Shown: piece by piece, positions 50,350 through 58,872 of the stretch | Position numbering within the stretch: position 1 is the first letter of the stretch | How the letters are laid out: every line of letters starts with the position of its first letter | Origin: an uncultured Ruminococcus sp. | GTDB taxonomy: Bacteria; Bacillota; Clostridia; Oscillospirales; Ruminococcaceae | Assembly: GCA_902762785.1 (NCBI GenBank) | Contig: CACWPL010000011.1 | Span: 1 to 64,000, forward strand | Direction of reading: 5' to 3' | Length of the DNA: 64,000 bases | Translations under genes and position numbers: made by a program | The notes under the pieces: generated by a model | Databases searched by the model: none | What the model was told of the DNA's origin: nothing | What the model saw: only the letters and a program-made list of their open reading frames with translations

Positions 50350-51387
50350 TCAGAGCTTGGCCAGCTCCTCGAGCAGCGCGGGGACGATCTGGTCCTCCGG
50401 GACGCGTTTGAGCGTTTCGCCGTGCTTGAAGATCAGGCCGATGCCGTCGCCGCCGGCCACGCCGATGTCGGCCTCACGCGCCTCGCCGGGGCCGTTCACC
50501 ACGCACCCCATCACGGCGATCTTCACGTCCTTGTCGATGTCCGCGACGGCCGCCTCGACCTGCTTGGCGAGGCCGACCAGGTCGATCTTCGTGCGGCCGC
50601 AGGTCGGGCAGGACACGATCTGCACGCCGCCGCGCTTGCCGATGCTCTTCAGGATGTCCTTCGCGGCGGCGATCTCGCGGGCAGGGTCGTCCGTCAGGGA
50701 GACGCGGATGGTCTCGCCGATGCCGTCATGCAGCAGCGCGCCGATGCCGATCGCGGACTTGATCAGTCCCATGCGCTCCGTGCCTGCCTCGGTCACGCCG
50801 AGGTGGAGCGGGTAGGGACATTTCTGCGCCGCGAGGCGGTAGCTGTCGATCATCCTGTTGACGTCCGAGGACTTGATCGAGATGACGATGTCCTCAAAGC
50901 CGAACTGCTCGAGCATGGCCGCGTGGCCGAGCGCGCTCTCGACGAGTGCCTCGGGGGTCGGGGAGCCGTACTTTTGCAGGATCTCGCGCTCGAGGGAGCC
51001 GGAGTTCACGCCGATGCGGATCGGGATCCCGCGCTTCTGGCACGCCTCGACCACAGCCTGGACGCGCTTCATATCGCCGATGTTGCCCGGGTTGATGCGG
51101 ATCTTATCGACCCCGGCCTCCGCGGCCGCGAGGGCGATGCGGTAGTCGAAATGGATGTCCGCGACGAGCGGGATGTTGATCTTCTCCTTGATCGCCGGGA
51201 TCAGGCGCACGTCCTCGAGCGTGGGGACGGCCGTGCGGATGATCTCGCACCCGGCCTTCTCGAGCGCCACGGCCTGCGCCACGTTCCCCGCCACGTCCGC
51301 CGCCGGGACGTTCAGCATGGACTGGATGTAGATGTGCTCGCCGTTGAGCACGCAGTTTCCGACTTTGACAGGTCTCACGTTTCGCAT
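50350..51387 (-). CDS. ispG: 4-hydroxy-3-methylbut-2-enyl-diphosphate synthase (flavodoxin/ferredoxin)
   Basis: 345 residues. PVKVGNCVLNGEHIYIQSM, LVADIHFDYRIALAA and KIRINPGNIGD form the barrel; the Fe-S domain has SCPTCGRTKIDL and MGCVVNGPGEA giving three Cys ligands. Penultimate step of the MEP isoprenoid pathway. AAGGAG precedes the ATG. Confidence 0.96.
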   Translation of the reverse strand: MRNVRPVKVGNCVLNGEHIYIQSMLNVPAADVAGNVAQAVALEKAGCEIIRTAVPTLEDVRLIPAIKEKINIPLVADIHFDYRIALAAAEAGVDKIRINPGNIGDMKRVQAVVEACQKRGIPIRIGVNSGSLEREILQKYGSPTPEALVESALGHAAMLEQFGFEDIVISIKSSDVNRMIDSYRLAAQKCPYPLHLGVTEAGTERMGLIKSAIGIGALLHDGIGETIRVSLTDDPAREIAAAKDILKSIGKRGGVQIVSCPTCGRTKIDLVGLAKQVEAAVADIDKDVKIAVMGCVVNGPGEAREADIGVAGGDGIGLIFKHGETLKRVPEDQIVPALLEELAKL

Positions 51388-51424
51388 AAGATCGCTCCTT
51401 TTTAGAATAGATACACGGAAAGCC

Positions 51425-51772
51425 TCAGCCGTCCACCGTCATGTCCAAAAATCGCTCCAGCATCCCCTCATACTCGACGACGAGGATGCTGTCGTCATCG
51501 AGACGATGGTCTGCAAAGGTCACGGTCTGCCGGTCGAGCGAGACGATCGGGTCCCCCAGCAGAAAGCGCAGGCGGGATGGATCGAGCCCGGGGAACTCCT
51601 CCCCGATGCCCGCCTCGATCAGATAGTCACAAAGCGCCGCATAGCCGCCATTCTGGTAGCGCGCCGCGAACGCCTCGACCGTCGCCTCCGCGTCCGGCGG
51701 CAGCTCGTCACACACGAACCGGATGCCGCCGACGCGTGCCTCGTATTCGCCTAGGTCATTTTTCTGGAACAT
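51425..51772 (-). CDS. Small hypothetical protein between rseP and ispG
   Basis: 115 residues, acidic, soluble, unrecognised. Starts MFQKNDLGEYEARVGGIRF and ends ILVVEYEGMLERFLDMTVDG. The ATG at 51772 follows GAGGTG and its 5' end overlaps the rseP stop; an ATG at 51784 has no site. Overlap and short gaps place it firmly in the operon. No motif suggests a function. Confidence 0.6.
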   Translation of the reverse strand: MFQKNDLGEYEARVGGIRFVCDELPPDAEATVEAFAARYQNGGYAALCDYLIEAGIGEEFPGLDPSRLRFLLGDPIVSLDRQTVTFADHRLDDDSILVVEYEGMLERFLDMTVDG

Positions 51773-51780
51773 CCCGCACC

Positions 51781-52836
51781 TCATTTCCGGATCAGGTTCG
51801 CGATGTCCTGGAACGTCACCGCGACCATCAGCAGCATGAGCAGCGCCATGCCGATCATGTGGACGAGCCCCTCACGCTCCGGCGGGATGGGCTTGCGGCG
51901 GATGCCCTCGATCACGAGGAACACGAGCCTTGCGCCGTCGAGCGCCGGGATGGGCAGGAGGTTGAAGACGCCGACGTTCACCGTGATGAACGACGCCAGC
52001 GAGAGCACGCTCGTCAGGTGCTGCCGGAACGTCTCACCGTAGGACGCCGCCTCCCCGATGGTCGTCACGATGCCGACCGGGCCGGAGAGGTCATGGAACC
52101 CGTACTTGCCCGAGAGGAGGTCGCGCAGGGACGACCAGATGAGCCGCCCGGTCGAGATCGTCTCAAGGAAGCTATAGCGGATGACGCGCCAAACGGACAG
52201 GCGCTGCGCGTAGACATAGAAGTCCAGGCGGCCGTCGTTGTAGGTGTTGCGGAAGGTCACGGCCGGGAGCGTGACCTTCTTGCCGTCACGCAGTACCACG
52301 ACCTCCATCGTGTCGCTCTCGCAGGTCTGGAGCTTGTAGGTGAGATCGGTGTCCGTGAGGATCCGCATGCCGTCGATCCGCAGGATCTCGTCATCGACCT
52401 GGAGGCCGGTCTGCTCGCTGCTCGCGACCGATTCGCCGGTGTCCGGGTGCGTGCGGAAATCCGCCACGCGCAGGGTCGCGATGTCCCCATAAAGAAGGGT
52501 CGTGCAGATGACGAGGAGGAATCCGAGGATCAGGTTCATCACAGGCCCCGCCAGCACGACGAGGATCCGCTGCCACACCGGCTTTGCCCGGAAAGCACGC
52601 GAATCTGCGCTCGAATCGTCCTCGCCCTCCATGGCGCAGTAGCCGCCGATCGGGAACAGGCGGAGGGAGTATTCCGTCTCCTTCCCCTGCTTTTTCAGGA
52701 GCACCGGCCCCATGCCGATGGCGAATTGGTTGACCTTGACCCCGCAGAGCTTCGCCACGATGAAGTGGCCGAACTCATGCAGCACCACGATCACGAAGAA
52801 CACCAGCACCGCGATCAGGATCGACACGATACTCAT
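51781..52836 (-). CDS. rseP: Site-2 protease (M50), RseP-like
   Basis: 351 residues. HEFGH at 20-24 in the first helix, a PDZ domain (about 120-200), and NLLPIPALDGARL supplying the third zinc ligand; about four membrane helices. Cleaves membrane-embedded substrates such as anti-sigma factors or signal-peptide remnants, which is notable given the two ECF systems in this window. The ATG at 52836 has AAAGGA at eight bases; the ATG at 52845 abuts it. Confidence 0.93.
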   Translation of the reverse strand: MSIVSILIAVLVFFVIVVLHEFGHFIVAKLCGVKVNQFAIGMGPVLLKKQGKETEYSLRLFPIGGYCAMEGEDDSSADSRAFRAKPVWQRILVVLAGPVMNLILGFLLVICTTLLYGDIATLRVADFRTHPDTGESVASSEQTGLQVDDEILRIDGMRILTDTDLTYKLQTCESDTMEVVVLRDGKKVTLPAVTFRNTYNDGRLDFYVYAQRLSVWRVIRYSFLETISTGRLIWSSLRDLLSGKYGFHDLSGPVGIVTTIGEAASYGETFRQHLTSVLSLASFITVNVGVFNLLPIPALDGARLVFLVIEGIRRKPIPPEREGLVHMIGMALLMLLMVAVTFQDIANLIRK

Positions 52837-52881
52837 AGGCCTCATCCTTTCTAACTAGTGAGATGCGCTTTTCCTCTATAT

Positions 52882-54042
52882 TCAGCGCTTTTCGATTCGC
52901 TCGCGGACATAGGCACGGGCGGCCTGGTCGGCGGCGAGCACCTCGTCATAGGTATGGACGGCGCCGCCCTCGACATGCGTCATCGCCTCGCGGACGAGCT
53001 GCCCGATCTCTAGGAATCCGATCTCGTCACGCAGGAAATGCGCCACGGCCTCCTCGTTCGCACCATTGACGATCGCGGGACGCAGGCCGCCCTCCGTGAT
53101 CGCGTCGATGGCGGCGCGCAGGCAGTCGAAGGTCTCGAGGTCGGGCTTCTCGAAGGTCAGGCTGCCGTAGTCCGTCAGTGAGAGGTGGCGGGTCGGGCAG
53201 TCGACGCGGTGCGGGTAGAGCAGCGCGTACTGGATCGGGATCTTCATGTCCGGCACGCCCATCTGCCCGATGACGGCGTAGTCCTCGAACTCGACCGCCG
53301 AATGGAGCACGCTCTGGCGATGCACCACGATCTCGATCTGCGAGGGGTCGAGATCGAAGAGCCACTTCGCCTCGATGAACTCGAGGCCCTTATTCATGAG
53401 CGTCGAGGAGTCGATGGTGATCTTGGCGCCCATGTCCCAGTTGGGGTGCTTGAGGGCGTCGGCCGCGCGGACGTGCGTGAGGTCGGCCTTTTTCTTGCCG
53501 AAGAACGGTCCGCCGGACGCCGTCAGGATGATCTGGCGGATCTTGTTGCCGGCGTTCCCCTGGAGGCTCTGGAAGATGGCGGAATGCTCGCTGTCCACGG
53601 GGTAGATGGTCACGCCGCGCGCCGCAGCCGCCTGCATGACGAGCGCACCGCCCGCCACGAGGGTCTCCTTGTTGGCGAGGGCGATGTCCGTCCCGGCGTC
53701 GATGGCCGTCAGCGTGGGCTTGAGTCCGACCATGCCGACCACGGAGTTCAGCACGATGTCCTGCCTCCCGGACCCGGCGATCTGGCAGAGACCGTCCATC
53801 CCGGTCAGGATCTCGATGCCCTCCCCTGCCAGCAGCTTGCGCAGATCATCGGCCTTTTCTTCATTGAAGATGCAGACGGTCTGCGGGTGGAACTGCTTCG
53901 CCTGCTCCGCGAGCAGCGTGATATTGCTGTGGGCGGCGAGCGCCGTGACCTGGAGGCCGTGCTTCTCGATGACCTCGAGCGCCTGTGTGCCGATCGAGCC
54001 GGTCGAGCCCAGAACGGCGACCTTTTTATCCACGAATGACAT
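52882..54042 (-). CDS. dxr: 1-deoxy-D-xylulose-5-phosphate reductoisomerase
   Basis: 386 residues. NADPH-binding AVLGSTGSIGTQALEVI, IALANKETLVAGG, metal site PVDSEHSAIFQ, and SSTLMNKGLEFIEAKWLFD are canonical. First committed step of the MEP pathway. ATG at 54042 follows AAAGGAG by seven bases. Confidence 0.97.
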   Translation of the reverse strand: MSFVDKKVAVLGSTGSIGTQALEVIEKHGLQVTALAAHSNITLLAEQAKQFHPQTVCIFNEEKADDLRKLLAGEGIEILTGMDGLCQIAGSGRQDIVLNSVVGMVGLKPTLTAIDAGTDIALANKETLVAGGALVMQAAAARGVTIYPVDSEHSAIFQSLQGNAGNKIRQIILTASGGPFFGKKKADLTHVRAADALKHPNWDMGAKITIDSSTLMNKGLEFIEAKWLFDLDPSQIEIVVHRQSVLHSAVEFEDYAVIGQMGVPDMKIPIQYALLYPHRVDCPTRHLSLTDYGSLTFEKPDLETFDCLRAAIDAITEGGLRPAIVNGANEEAVAHFLRDEIGFLEIGQLVREAMTHVEGGAVHTYDEVLAADQAARAYVRERIEKR

Positions 54043-54080
54043 GTATTTGCTCCTTTCTGTGAGGACGCACAAGACTGCGT

Positions 54081-54104
54081 GAGCCCATCTGAAAAGATGG
54101 GCTC
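54081..54104. other. GAAA-tetraloop hairpin between cdsA and dxr
   Basis: A perfect 10-bp stem (GAGCCCATCT/AGATGGGCTC); on the plus strand the loop is GAAA, on the transcribed strand TTTC. No T-run follows in the leftward direction. It may set mRNA processing or stability within the operon rather than termination. Confidence 0.55.
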
Positions 54105-54108
54105 CGGG

Positions 54109-54966
54109 TCAAAAGATCGAAAGAGTCATACCGACATAATAGAAGATCGGCACCACGAACAGCACGCTGTCGAAGCGGTCGGTGAGCCCGCCGTGACCGG
54201 GCATGATCTTGCCATAGTCCTTGATGCCCTTCTCGCGCTTGATGACGGAGAACGTCAGGTCGCCGACGACGCTCACGCCCGCGCAGAACACGCCCAGCAG
54301 CGCCGCTTTCACGATGTCGAGCGGCATGACCGTCCCCCCGCCCGTCTTCTCGAAGACCGCGATGAGGACCGCGAACACGACCGCATTGCTGGCGAGCCCG
54401 CCGATGAAGCCCTCGACCGTTTTCTTCGGTGAGATCTTCGGGCAGAGCTTCGTCTTGCCGATGGCCACGCCGGTGAAATAGGCGCCCGAATCCGCGATCC
54501 ACGCGCCGCAAAGAGCGAGGATCAGGTAGAACAGGCCGTTCCTCGGCAGGTCATTGAGCGCCTGGAGCTTCGTCAGTGACCACGGGACGAGGTACATCGC
54601 GCCGCCCATGAAGGCGAGCTGCTCGACCTTATAGTCCCCGTGGTGCCAGAGGAACTCCAGGAAGAGCGCCAGCAGGCACAGCGGGAGCCAGATCATCTCC
54701 ATGACGGACATCGGCGCCTCGAGGGCTCGCGCGCCATCCTCGACCGCCGCTGCCCCGAAATGGAGGAGCGGCGCGGAGATGCCGTAGGCCAGTACGGCCG
54801 TCGCGGCCAGGCGGAATCGCAGACCGTCCACCACACGGCAGAGCTCGAAGAGGATGATCCCGATGACGGCCGCCAGGATCAGCGGCAGCACGATCGTGTC
54901 GTGCAGGAAGAACACCGCGACCAGGATCACGATCCCGACTGCCGAGGAGATCAGACGTGTCGCCAT
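54109..54966 (-). CDS. cdsA: Phosphatidate cytidylyltransferase
   Basis: 285 residues, about seven to eight membrane helices. The CDP-diglyceride synthase signature SVIKREKGIKDYGKIMPGHG followed by GLTDRFDS is at the C terminus; DSGAYFTGVAIGK and SPKKTVEGFIGG are also conserved. Makes CDP-diacylglycerol for phospholipids. Its ATG directly follows the uppS stop. Confidence 0.95.
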   Translation of the reverse strand: MATRLISSAVGIVILVAVFFLHDTIVLPLILAAVIGIILFELCRVVDGLRFRLAATAVLAYGISAPLLHFGAAAVEDGARALEAPMSVMEMIWLPLCLLALFLEFLWHHGDYKVEQLAFMGGAMYLVPWSLTKLQALNDLPRNGLFYLILALCGAWIADSGAYFTGVAIGKTKLCPKISPKKTVEGFIGGLASNAVVFAVLIAVFEKTGGGTVMPLDIVKAALLGVFCAGVSVVGDLTFSVIKREKGIKDYGKIMPGHGGLTDRFDSVLFVVPIFYYVGMTLSIF

Positions 54967-55707
54967 TCAGACACCTCCGAAGCGTCTGCCGCGGCCGGCG
55001 TAGTCGATCAGTGCCTTATCCAGCTCCTCGGGGCCGAAGTCCGGCCAGAGGACGTCGGTGAAATAATACTCCGCATATGCGCACTGCCAGATCAGATAGT
55101 TCGACAGGCGCAGCTCGCCGCTCGGACGGATCACGAGATCCACGTCCGGGAGACCCGCCGTGTAGAGATGGTCGGCGATGGTCTGCTCGGTGATGGACGC
55201 GGGGTCGAGCTTGCCCTCTTGGATGAGCGCGCCGATCTCGCGTGCGGCGTGGGCGATCTCGTCGCGGCCGCCGTAATTGCAGGCCAGCATGACGGTCAGG
55301 CGCGTGTGGTGCGCCGTGTCCTTCTCCAGCTTGATCATACGCTCCCGGATGTCGTCCGGATAGGCCGATTTATCGCCCAAAAAGATGGCTCGTACCCCGT
55401 CTCCGAGGTGCATCTGCACCTCGTCGAGGTATTCGCGCATGATGGCAAGGATGCCGTCGATCTCGTTCTGCGGACGCTTCCAGTTCTCCGTCGAGAAGAC
55501 ATAGAACGACGCATACGGGATGCCGATGTCCTTGCAATACTGCATGATCTTCTTGAAGGTCTTGCCGCCCTCGACATGACCGAGGGATCGCGGCAGACCA
55601 CGCTTTTTCGCCCAGCGTCCATTGCCGTCCATGATGAAGCCGACGTGGGTCGGGAGCTTCTCGGGCAGCGCGGCAGCAGGGGCGTCCTTCTTACCAAATA
55701 ACGCCAT
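54967..55707 (-). CDS. uppS: Isoprenyl transferase (undecaprenyl diphosphate synthase)
   Basis: 246 residues. HVGFIMDGNGRWAKKRGLPR, with the catalytic Asp, FYVFSTENWKRP, and LVIRPSGELRLSNYLIWQ are all present. Produces the C55 lipid carrier for cell-wall synthesis by cis-condensation. AAAAGGAG precedes the ATG. Confidence 0.96.
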   Translation of the reverse strand: MALFGKKDAPAAALPEKLPTHVGFIMDGNGRWAKKRGLPRSLGHVEGGKTFKKIMQYCKDIGIPYASFYVFSTENWKRPQNEIDGILAIMREYLDEVQMHLGDGVRAIFLGDKSAYPDDIRERMIKLEKDTAHHTRLTVMLACNYGGRDEIAHAAREIGALIQEGKLDPASITEQTIADHLYTAGLPDVDLVIRPSGELRLSNYLIWQCAYAEYYFTDVLWPDFGPEELDKALIDYAGRGRRFGGV

Positions 55708-55736
55708 ATATGGCTCCTTTTCCTATATTTAGGAGG

Positions 55737-56291
55737 TCAGATGCTCATGATCTCCTTCTCCTTGGTAGCGACGACCTTGTCGACCTCGTCGCAATACTTA
55801 TCGGTGAGCTTCTGTACCTTCTTCTCGGCGTCCTTCTGATCGTCCTCGGTCAGCTCGCCGTTCTTCTTGAGCTGCTTGAACTTCTCAAGGGCGTCACGGC
55901 GGACATTGCGGACGGCCACCTTGGCCTCCTCGCCGTACTTCTTCACGCTCTTGCAGAGCTCCTTGCGGCGCTCCTCGGTCGGCTGCGGGAACGCGAGGCG
56001 TACCACATTGCCGTCATTGGTGGGGGTGATGCCGAGGTCGGAGGCGAGGATCGCCTTCTCGATGGCCTTCAGCGTGGACTTGTCATAGGGCGAGATGACC
56101 AGCGTGCGGGCGTCGGCCTTCGAGATGGAGGCAAGGCCCTGCATCGGCGTGGGGGCGCCATAGTAGTCGACGGTGATCTTGTCGAGGACGGAGGCGTTCG
56201 CGCTGCCGGCGCGGATGGAGCCGAGGTTGCTCTCCAGGCTCTCGACGCTCTTCTTCATCTTCTCCTCTGCTGCTTTCAGTGTGTCTTTCAT
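55737..56291 (-). CDS. frr: Ribosome recycling factor
   Basis: 184 residues with the N terminus MKDTLKAAEEKMKKSVESL, SIRAGSANASVLDKITVDYYG and KKNGELTEDDQKDAEKKVQKL. Dissociates post-termination ribosomes with EF-G. Unusually, no Shine-Dalgarno lies at normal distance: AAAGGAG is 31 bases upstream, with an 18-nt hairpin in between. Confidence 0.95.
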   Translation of the reverse strand: MKDTLKAAEEKMKKSVESLESNLGSIRAGSANASVLDKITVDYYGAPTPMQGLASISKADARTLVISPYDKSTLKAIEKAILASDLGITPTNDGNVVRLAFPQPTEERRKELCKSVKKYGEEAKVAVRNVRRDALEKFKQLKKNGELTEDDQKDAEKKVQKLTDKYCDEVDKVVATKEKEIMSI

Positions 56292-56302
56292 GGGTGATAT
56301 GC

Positions 56303-56329
56303 CGTCCGCGCGTGCGGACGTACTCCTTT
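56303..56329 (-). promoter_or_regulatory. Ribosome site of frr separated from the start by a hairpin
   Basis: Reverse strand: AAAGGAG (56329-56323), then hairpin CGTCCGC/GCGGACG with a 4-nt loop (56320-56303), then 11 bases to the ATG. Folding the hairpin reduces the spacing from 31 to about 13 bases. Confidence 0.5.
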
Positions 56330-56344
56330 CGTTGTTGATATGTT

Positions 56345-56365
56345 CCCGGCAAGACGCGTGCCGGG
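56345..56365. other. Intercistronic hairpin between pyrH and frr
   Basis: CCCGGCA/TGCCGGG, 7-bp stem with 7-nt loop, ten bases after the pyrH stop. No T-run, so attenuation or mRNA stabilisation is more likely than termination. Confidence 0.45.
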
Positions 56366-56375
56366 TGGATGTCTG

Positions 56376-57083
56376 TTAGTCGGAAATGACGGTGCCGACC
56401 TTCTTGCCCATGACGGCATCGAGGATGTTGTCCGGACGGCTCAGGTCGAAGACGAGCATGGGCAGATGGTTGTCACGGCAGAGCGTGGCCGCGGTCATGT
56501 CCATGACGCCGAGCTCATTGTTCAGCACCTCGCTGAAGGTGAGCGTGTCGTAGCGAACGGCATCGGGATACTTGTGGGGATCCTTGTCGTAGACACCGTC
56601 CACGAGGGTCGCCTTCATCAGGATCTCTGCCTCGATCTCGACACCGCGGAGCGCGGCTGCCGTATCGGTCGAGAAGAACGGGTTGCCCGTGCCGCATCCG
56701 AAGATGACCACTCTCCCCTTCTTCAGGTGGGTGATGGCCTTGTTGCGGATGTAGGGCTCTGCGACCTGCTGCATGGTGATGGCGGTCTGCACGCGGACCT
56801 CCACGCCCAGCGACTCGAGCACATCGGCGATGGCGAGGGCGTTGATGGTGGTGGCGAGCATGCCCATGTGGTCGGCGCGGGTACGGTCGAGGCCGCCGCT
56901 CTCACGGCCGCGCAGGAAGTTGCCGCCGCCGACGACGATGCCGACCTCCGTCCCGATGTCGACGCATTTCTTGACGCTCTCGCAGATGCTGCCGATCACG
57001 GTGTAGTCCAGGCCGAACTTCTTTTCTCCCGCCAGCGCCTCACCGCTGAGCTTGAGAAGGATGCGTTTGTATTTGAGTTCCAT
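56376..57083 (-). CDS. pyrH: Uridylate kinase
   Basis: 235 residues, amino-acid-kinase fold. [49 protein letters not shown] and [16 protein letters not shown] are typical. Phosphorylates UMP. A GTG at 57092 overlaps the GAGGTG ribosome site, so the ATG at 57083 is preferred. First gene of a nine-gene leftward operon; the usual rpsB-tsf genes are not upstream here. Confidence 0.96.
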   Translation of the reverse strand: MELKYKRILLKLSGEALAGEKKFGLDYTVIGSICESVKKCVDIGTEVGIVVGGGNFLRGRESGGLDRTRADHMGMLATTINALAIADVLESLGVEVRVQTAITMQQVAEPYIRNKAITHLKKGRVVIFGCGTGNPFFSTDTAAALRGVEIEAEILMKATLVDGVYDKDPHKYPDAVRYDTLTFSEVLNNELGVMDMTAATLCRDNHLPMLVFDLSRPDNILDAVMGKKVGTVISD

Positions 57084-57114
57084 TTTGAACACCTCACAAA
57101 GATATACTATATTT

Positions 57115-57143
57115 ATTTTACACTAAAAAATGAATTCTGTAAA
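57115..57143 (-). promoter_or_regulatory. Promoter of the pyrH-polC operon
   Basis: TTTACA (57143-57138) and TAAAAT (57120-57115) on the reverse strand, 17-nt spacer, within a strongly AT-rich 70-base island. Confidence 0.65.
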
Positions 57144-57252
57144 GGCTATTTTTAAAAATTTTTTCAATTTTTCAAAAAAACTCCCCGAAAACGGCCGCAG
57201 CGGCATCCTTCCGCGGCACCGCGCATATACCTTTCGCGAAGGAGGGATGGGT

Positions 57253-57813
57253 ATGGACATCATTCTTTGGCACCGCCGCCGTGGCATCGGCGAGGGGGAC
57301 ATCCTCTCACGGGCGGCCGCGCGCGGTCGGATGCGGCGCAAGGCCGTCTGGTGGGACATCGCGTTCGTGCTGCTGCTGGCGGTGATCCCGGTCATGTGGG
57401 CGATGCTGCCGTGGCTGCGGGGGATGCCGATCCTCGCGTGCCTGCTCCCCGTCCGCGTGAGCGTCTGGGAGCTCGAAAAGCTCCTATTCTGGCCGACGGC
57501 GCTCATCGCGATGCTGCGCTGGATCTTCACGGGCGAGCTCGTCCGCGGCATCGTGACGCGCTATGCTGCCGCGCTCCTCCCGGCGATGGCCTTGCTCCTC
57601 GCGGGGACATATACGGCCGTCGGGATGGCGGGGACCTCCCTTCCGTCGCTCGCGGCGGCCTATGTCCCGGCGGCTGTCCTTCTCGTGTGGCGGTCGGTCA
57701 GGGGGACACAGCGGAGCAATGTCCCGGGGACTCTCGTGCTGCTGCTGCTGGCGGCATGCTTCGTCTGGATGACGGGACATGCGCCGGATATGGCCATATT
57801 TCGCGCCCTATGA
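57253..57813 (+). CDS. Hypothetical membrane protein
   Basis: 186 residues with four or five membrane helices (about 35-55, 60-80, 110-130, 135-150, 160-178). A basic N terminus (WHRRRGIGEGDILSRAAARG) lies in the cytoplasm. I recognise no family. GGAGG with a 7-nt gap supports the ATG at 57253 over earlier in-frame starts in the AT-rich promoter island. Alone in its unit, convergent with ridA. Confidence 0.65.
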   Translation: MDIILWHRRRGIGEGDILSRAAARGRMRRKAVWWDIAFVLLLAVIPVMWAMLPWLRGMPILACLLPVRVSVWELEKLLFWPTALIAMLRWIFTGELVRGIVTRYAAALLPAMALLLAGTYTAVGMAGTSLPSLAAAYVPAAVLLVWRSVRGTQRSNVPGTLVLLLLAACFVWMTGHAPDMAIFRAL

Positions 57814-57819
57814 CAGAAA

Positions 57820-57849
57820 AAGGCATCCCGCAAAGTCGCAGGATGCCTT
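57820..57849. terminator. Bidirectional terminator between the membrane protein and ridA
   Basis: AAGGCATCC/GGATGCCTT stem with a 12-nt loop. Leftward it is followed by TTTCTGTC, forming a good terminator for ridA. Confidence 0.8.
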
Positions 57850-57855
57850 GCACTG

Positions 57856-58233
57856 TCAGTCTACGACGGCGATGACCTCGACCTCAACAAGGGCGCCCTT
57901 GGGCAGGTCCTTGACAGCCACGCAGCTCCGTGCGGGCTTCTCGGTGATGTACTTGCCGTATACCTCATTGAATGCACCAAAATCGGCGATATTCGCGAGG
58001 AAGCAGGTCGTCTTGACGACGGCGCCGAAATCGGTGCCAGCCGCCGCGAGGACGTTCTTCAGGTTCTCCATGACCTGCGTGGTCTGGCCCTGGATGTCCG
58101 TGGCCTCGATGTTGCCGGTCGCCGGTACGATGGCGATCTGGCCGGACGTGTAGATCACGTTGCCTGCCTTGATGGCCTGCGAATACGGGCCGATCGCGGC
58201 CGGTGCGTTCTCCGTGTAGATCTTCTCTGCCAT
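57856..58233 (-). CDS. ridA: RidA-family enamine/imine deaminase
   Basis: 125 residues. APAAIGPYSQAIKAGNVIYTSGQI and a C-terminal RSCVAVKDLPKGALVEVEVIAVVD are characteristic, with the catalytic Arg in ARSCVAV. RidA hydrolyses reactive enamines made by threonine dehydratase; ilvA lies one gene upstream, giving functional sense to the neighbourhood. AAAGGA precedes the ATG by nine bases. Confidence 0.95.
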   Translation of the reverse strand: MAEKIYTENAPAAIGPYSQAIKAGNVIYTSGQIAIVPATGNIEATDIQGQTTQVMENLKNVLAAAGTDFGAVVKTTCFLANIADFGAFNEVYGKYITEKPARSCVAVKDLPKGALVEVEVIAVVD

Positions 58234-58263
58234 GATGGTCAGTCCTTTCTTGTGCGTAAGTAT

Positions 58264-58361
58264 TTCGCCGCCTGCGGGCGGCGACCAGGGGCGCTGCCCC
58301 TGGACCCTGCAAACTTTTTGAAAAAAGTTTGATCAAAAACTTTTAGATCCGCCTGCGGCGG
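58264..58361. repeat. Structured intergenic repeat element
   Basis: About 100 bases made of hairpins: CGCCGCC/GGCGGCG (58266-58283), CCAGGGGC/GCCCCTGG (58285-58303), AAACTTTTT/AAAAAGTTT (58311-58330), an overlapping AAAAGTTT/AAACTTTT pair (58324-58343), and CCGCC/GGCGG (58349-58361). The middle arm can pair with either neighbour. Leftward, AAACTTTT followed by TTC could end the ilv transcript. It looks like a dispersed repeat; no coding potential. Confidence 0.6.
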
Positions 58362-58378
58362 GGTATCTATTTCGCGTA

Positions 58379-58861
58379 TCAAGGCTCCTCCGGAACATCA
58401 TATTCCTTCGGGATACGATAGCCATAGGCCTTGAGCTTGCGGACATAGGCGGGGTCGCGGAGCCGCTGGATGGACTGCTCCATGAAAGGTGCCTGCCGCT
58501 TGGCGACTATGCCCGTCTTGATGCCGACGATCATGACAAGACACAGCACCACGCCCAGCACGCCCAGACCGCATACCATCGCCATCTTCATGGAATAGTA
58601 CCCCTTGAAATGGATGGTGTACCAGGTGTACGCCCCTGCCAGGACTGCGAACGCTATGAAGACGAGCAGTCCCTTGCTGTAAAAGCCGGCATTCACCGTG
58701 CGCGGGTCGAAGCCCTCGACGGCCGGCTCGCGCCAGCGCCGCTCCAGGTGCTCCTCGCCGCACTTCGCGCAGGTACGGATCGGCGAGCCGTAGCACCATG
58801 TATTCGCGTTCTCGTGATTACGATGCGCGCACGCGGGGCAGACCCATTCCAGACGATTCAT
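58379..58861 (-). CDS. Zinc-ribbon membrane protein
   Basis: 160 residues. WVCPACAHRNHENANTW with CAKCGEEH forms a four-Cys zinc ribbon (residues about 8-38). Two helices follow (about 65-82 and 92-112), then a basic C-terminal tail. Function unknown. The ATG at 58861 has AAGG at nine bases; 58867 is too near it. Starts 11 bases after the ilvA stop, so it ends the branched-chain operon. Confidence 0.65.
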   Translation of the reverse strand: MNRLEWVCPACAHRNHENANTWCYGSPIRTCAKCGEEHLERRWREPAVEGFDPRTVNAGFYSKGLLVFIAFAVLAGAYTWYTIHFKGYYSMKMAMVCGLGVLGVVLCLVMIVGIKTGIVAKRQAPFMEQSIQRLRDPAYVRKLKAYGYRIPKEYDVPEEP

Positions 58862-58872
58862 GCCCATATGCC

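Noticed and set aside
54081-54104. Intrinsic terminator between cdsA and dxr
   Set aside because: The stem is perfect but no T-run follows on the transcribed strand, and dxr to polC have no promoter of their own that I can see.
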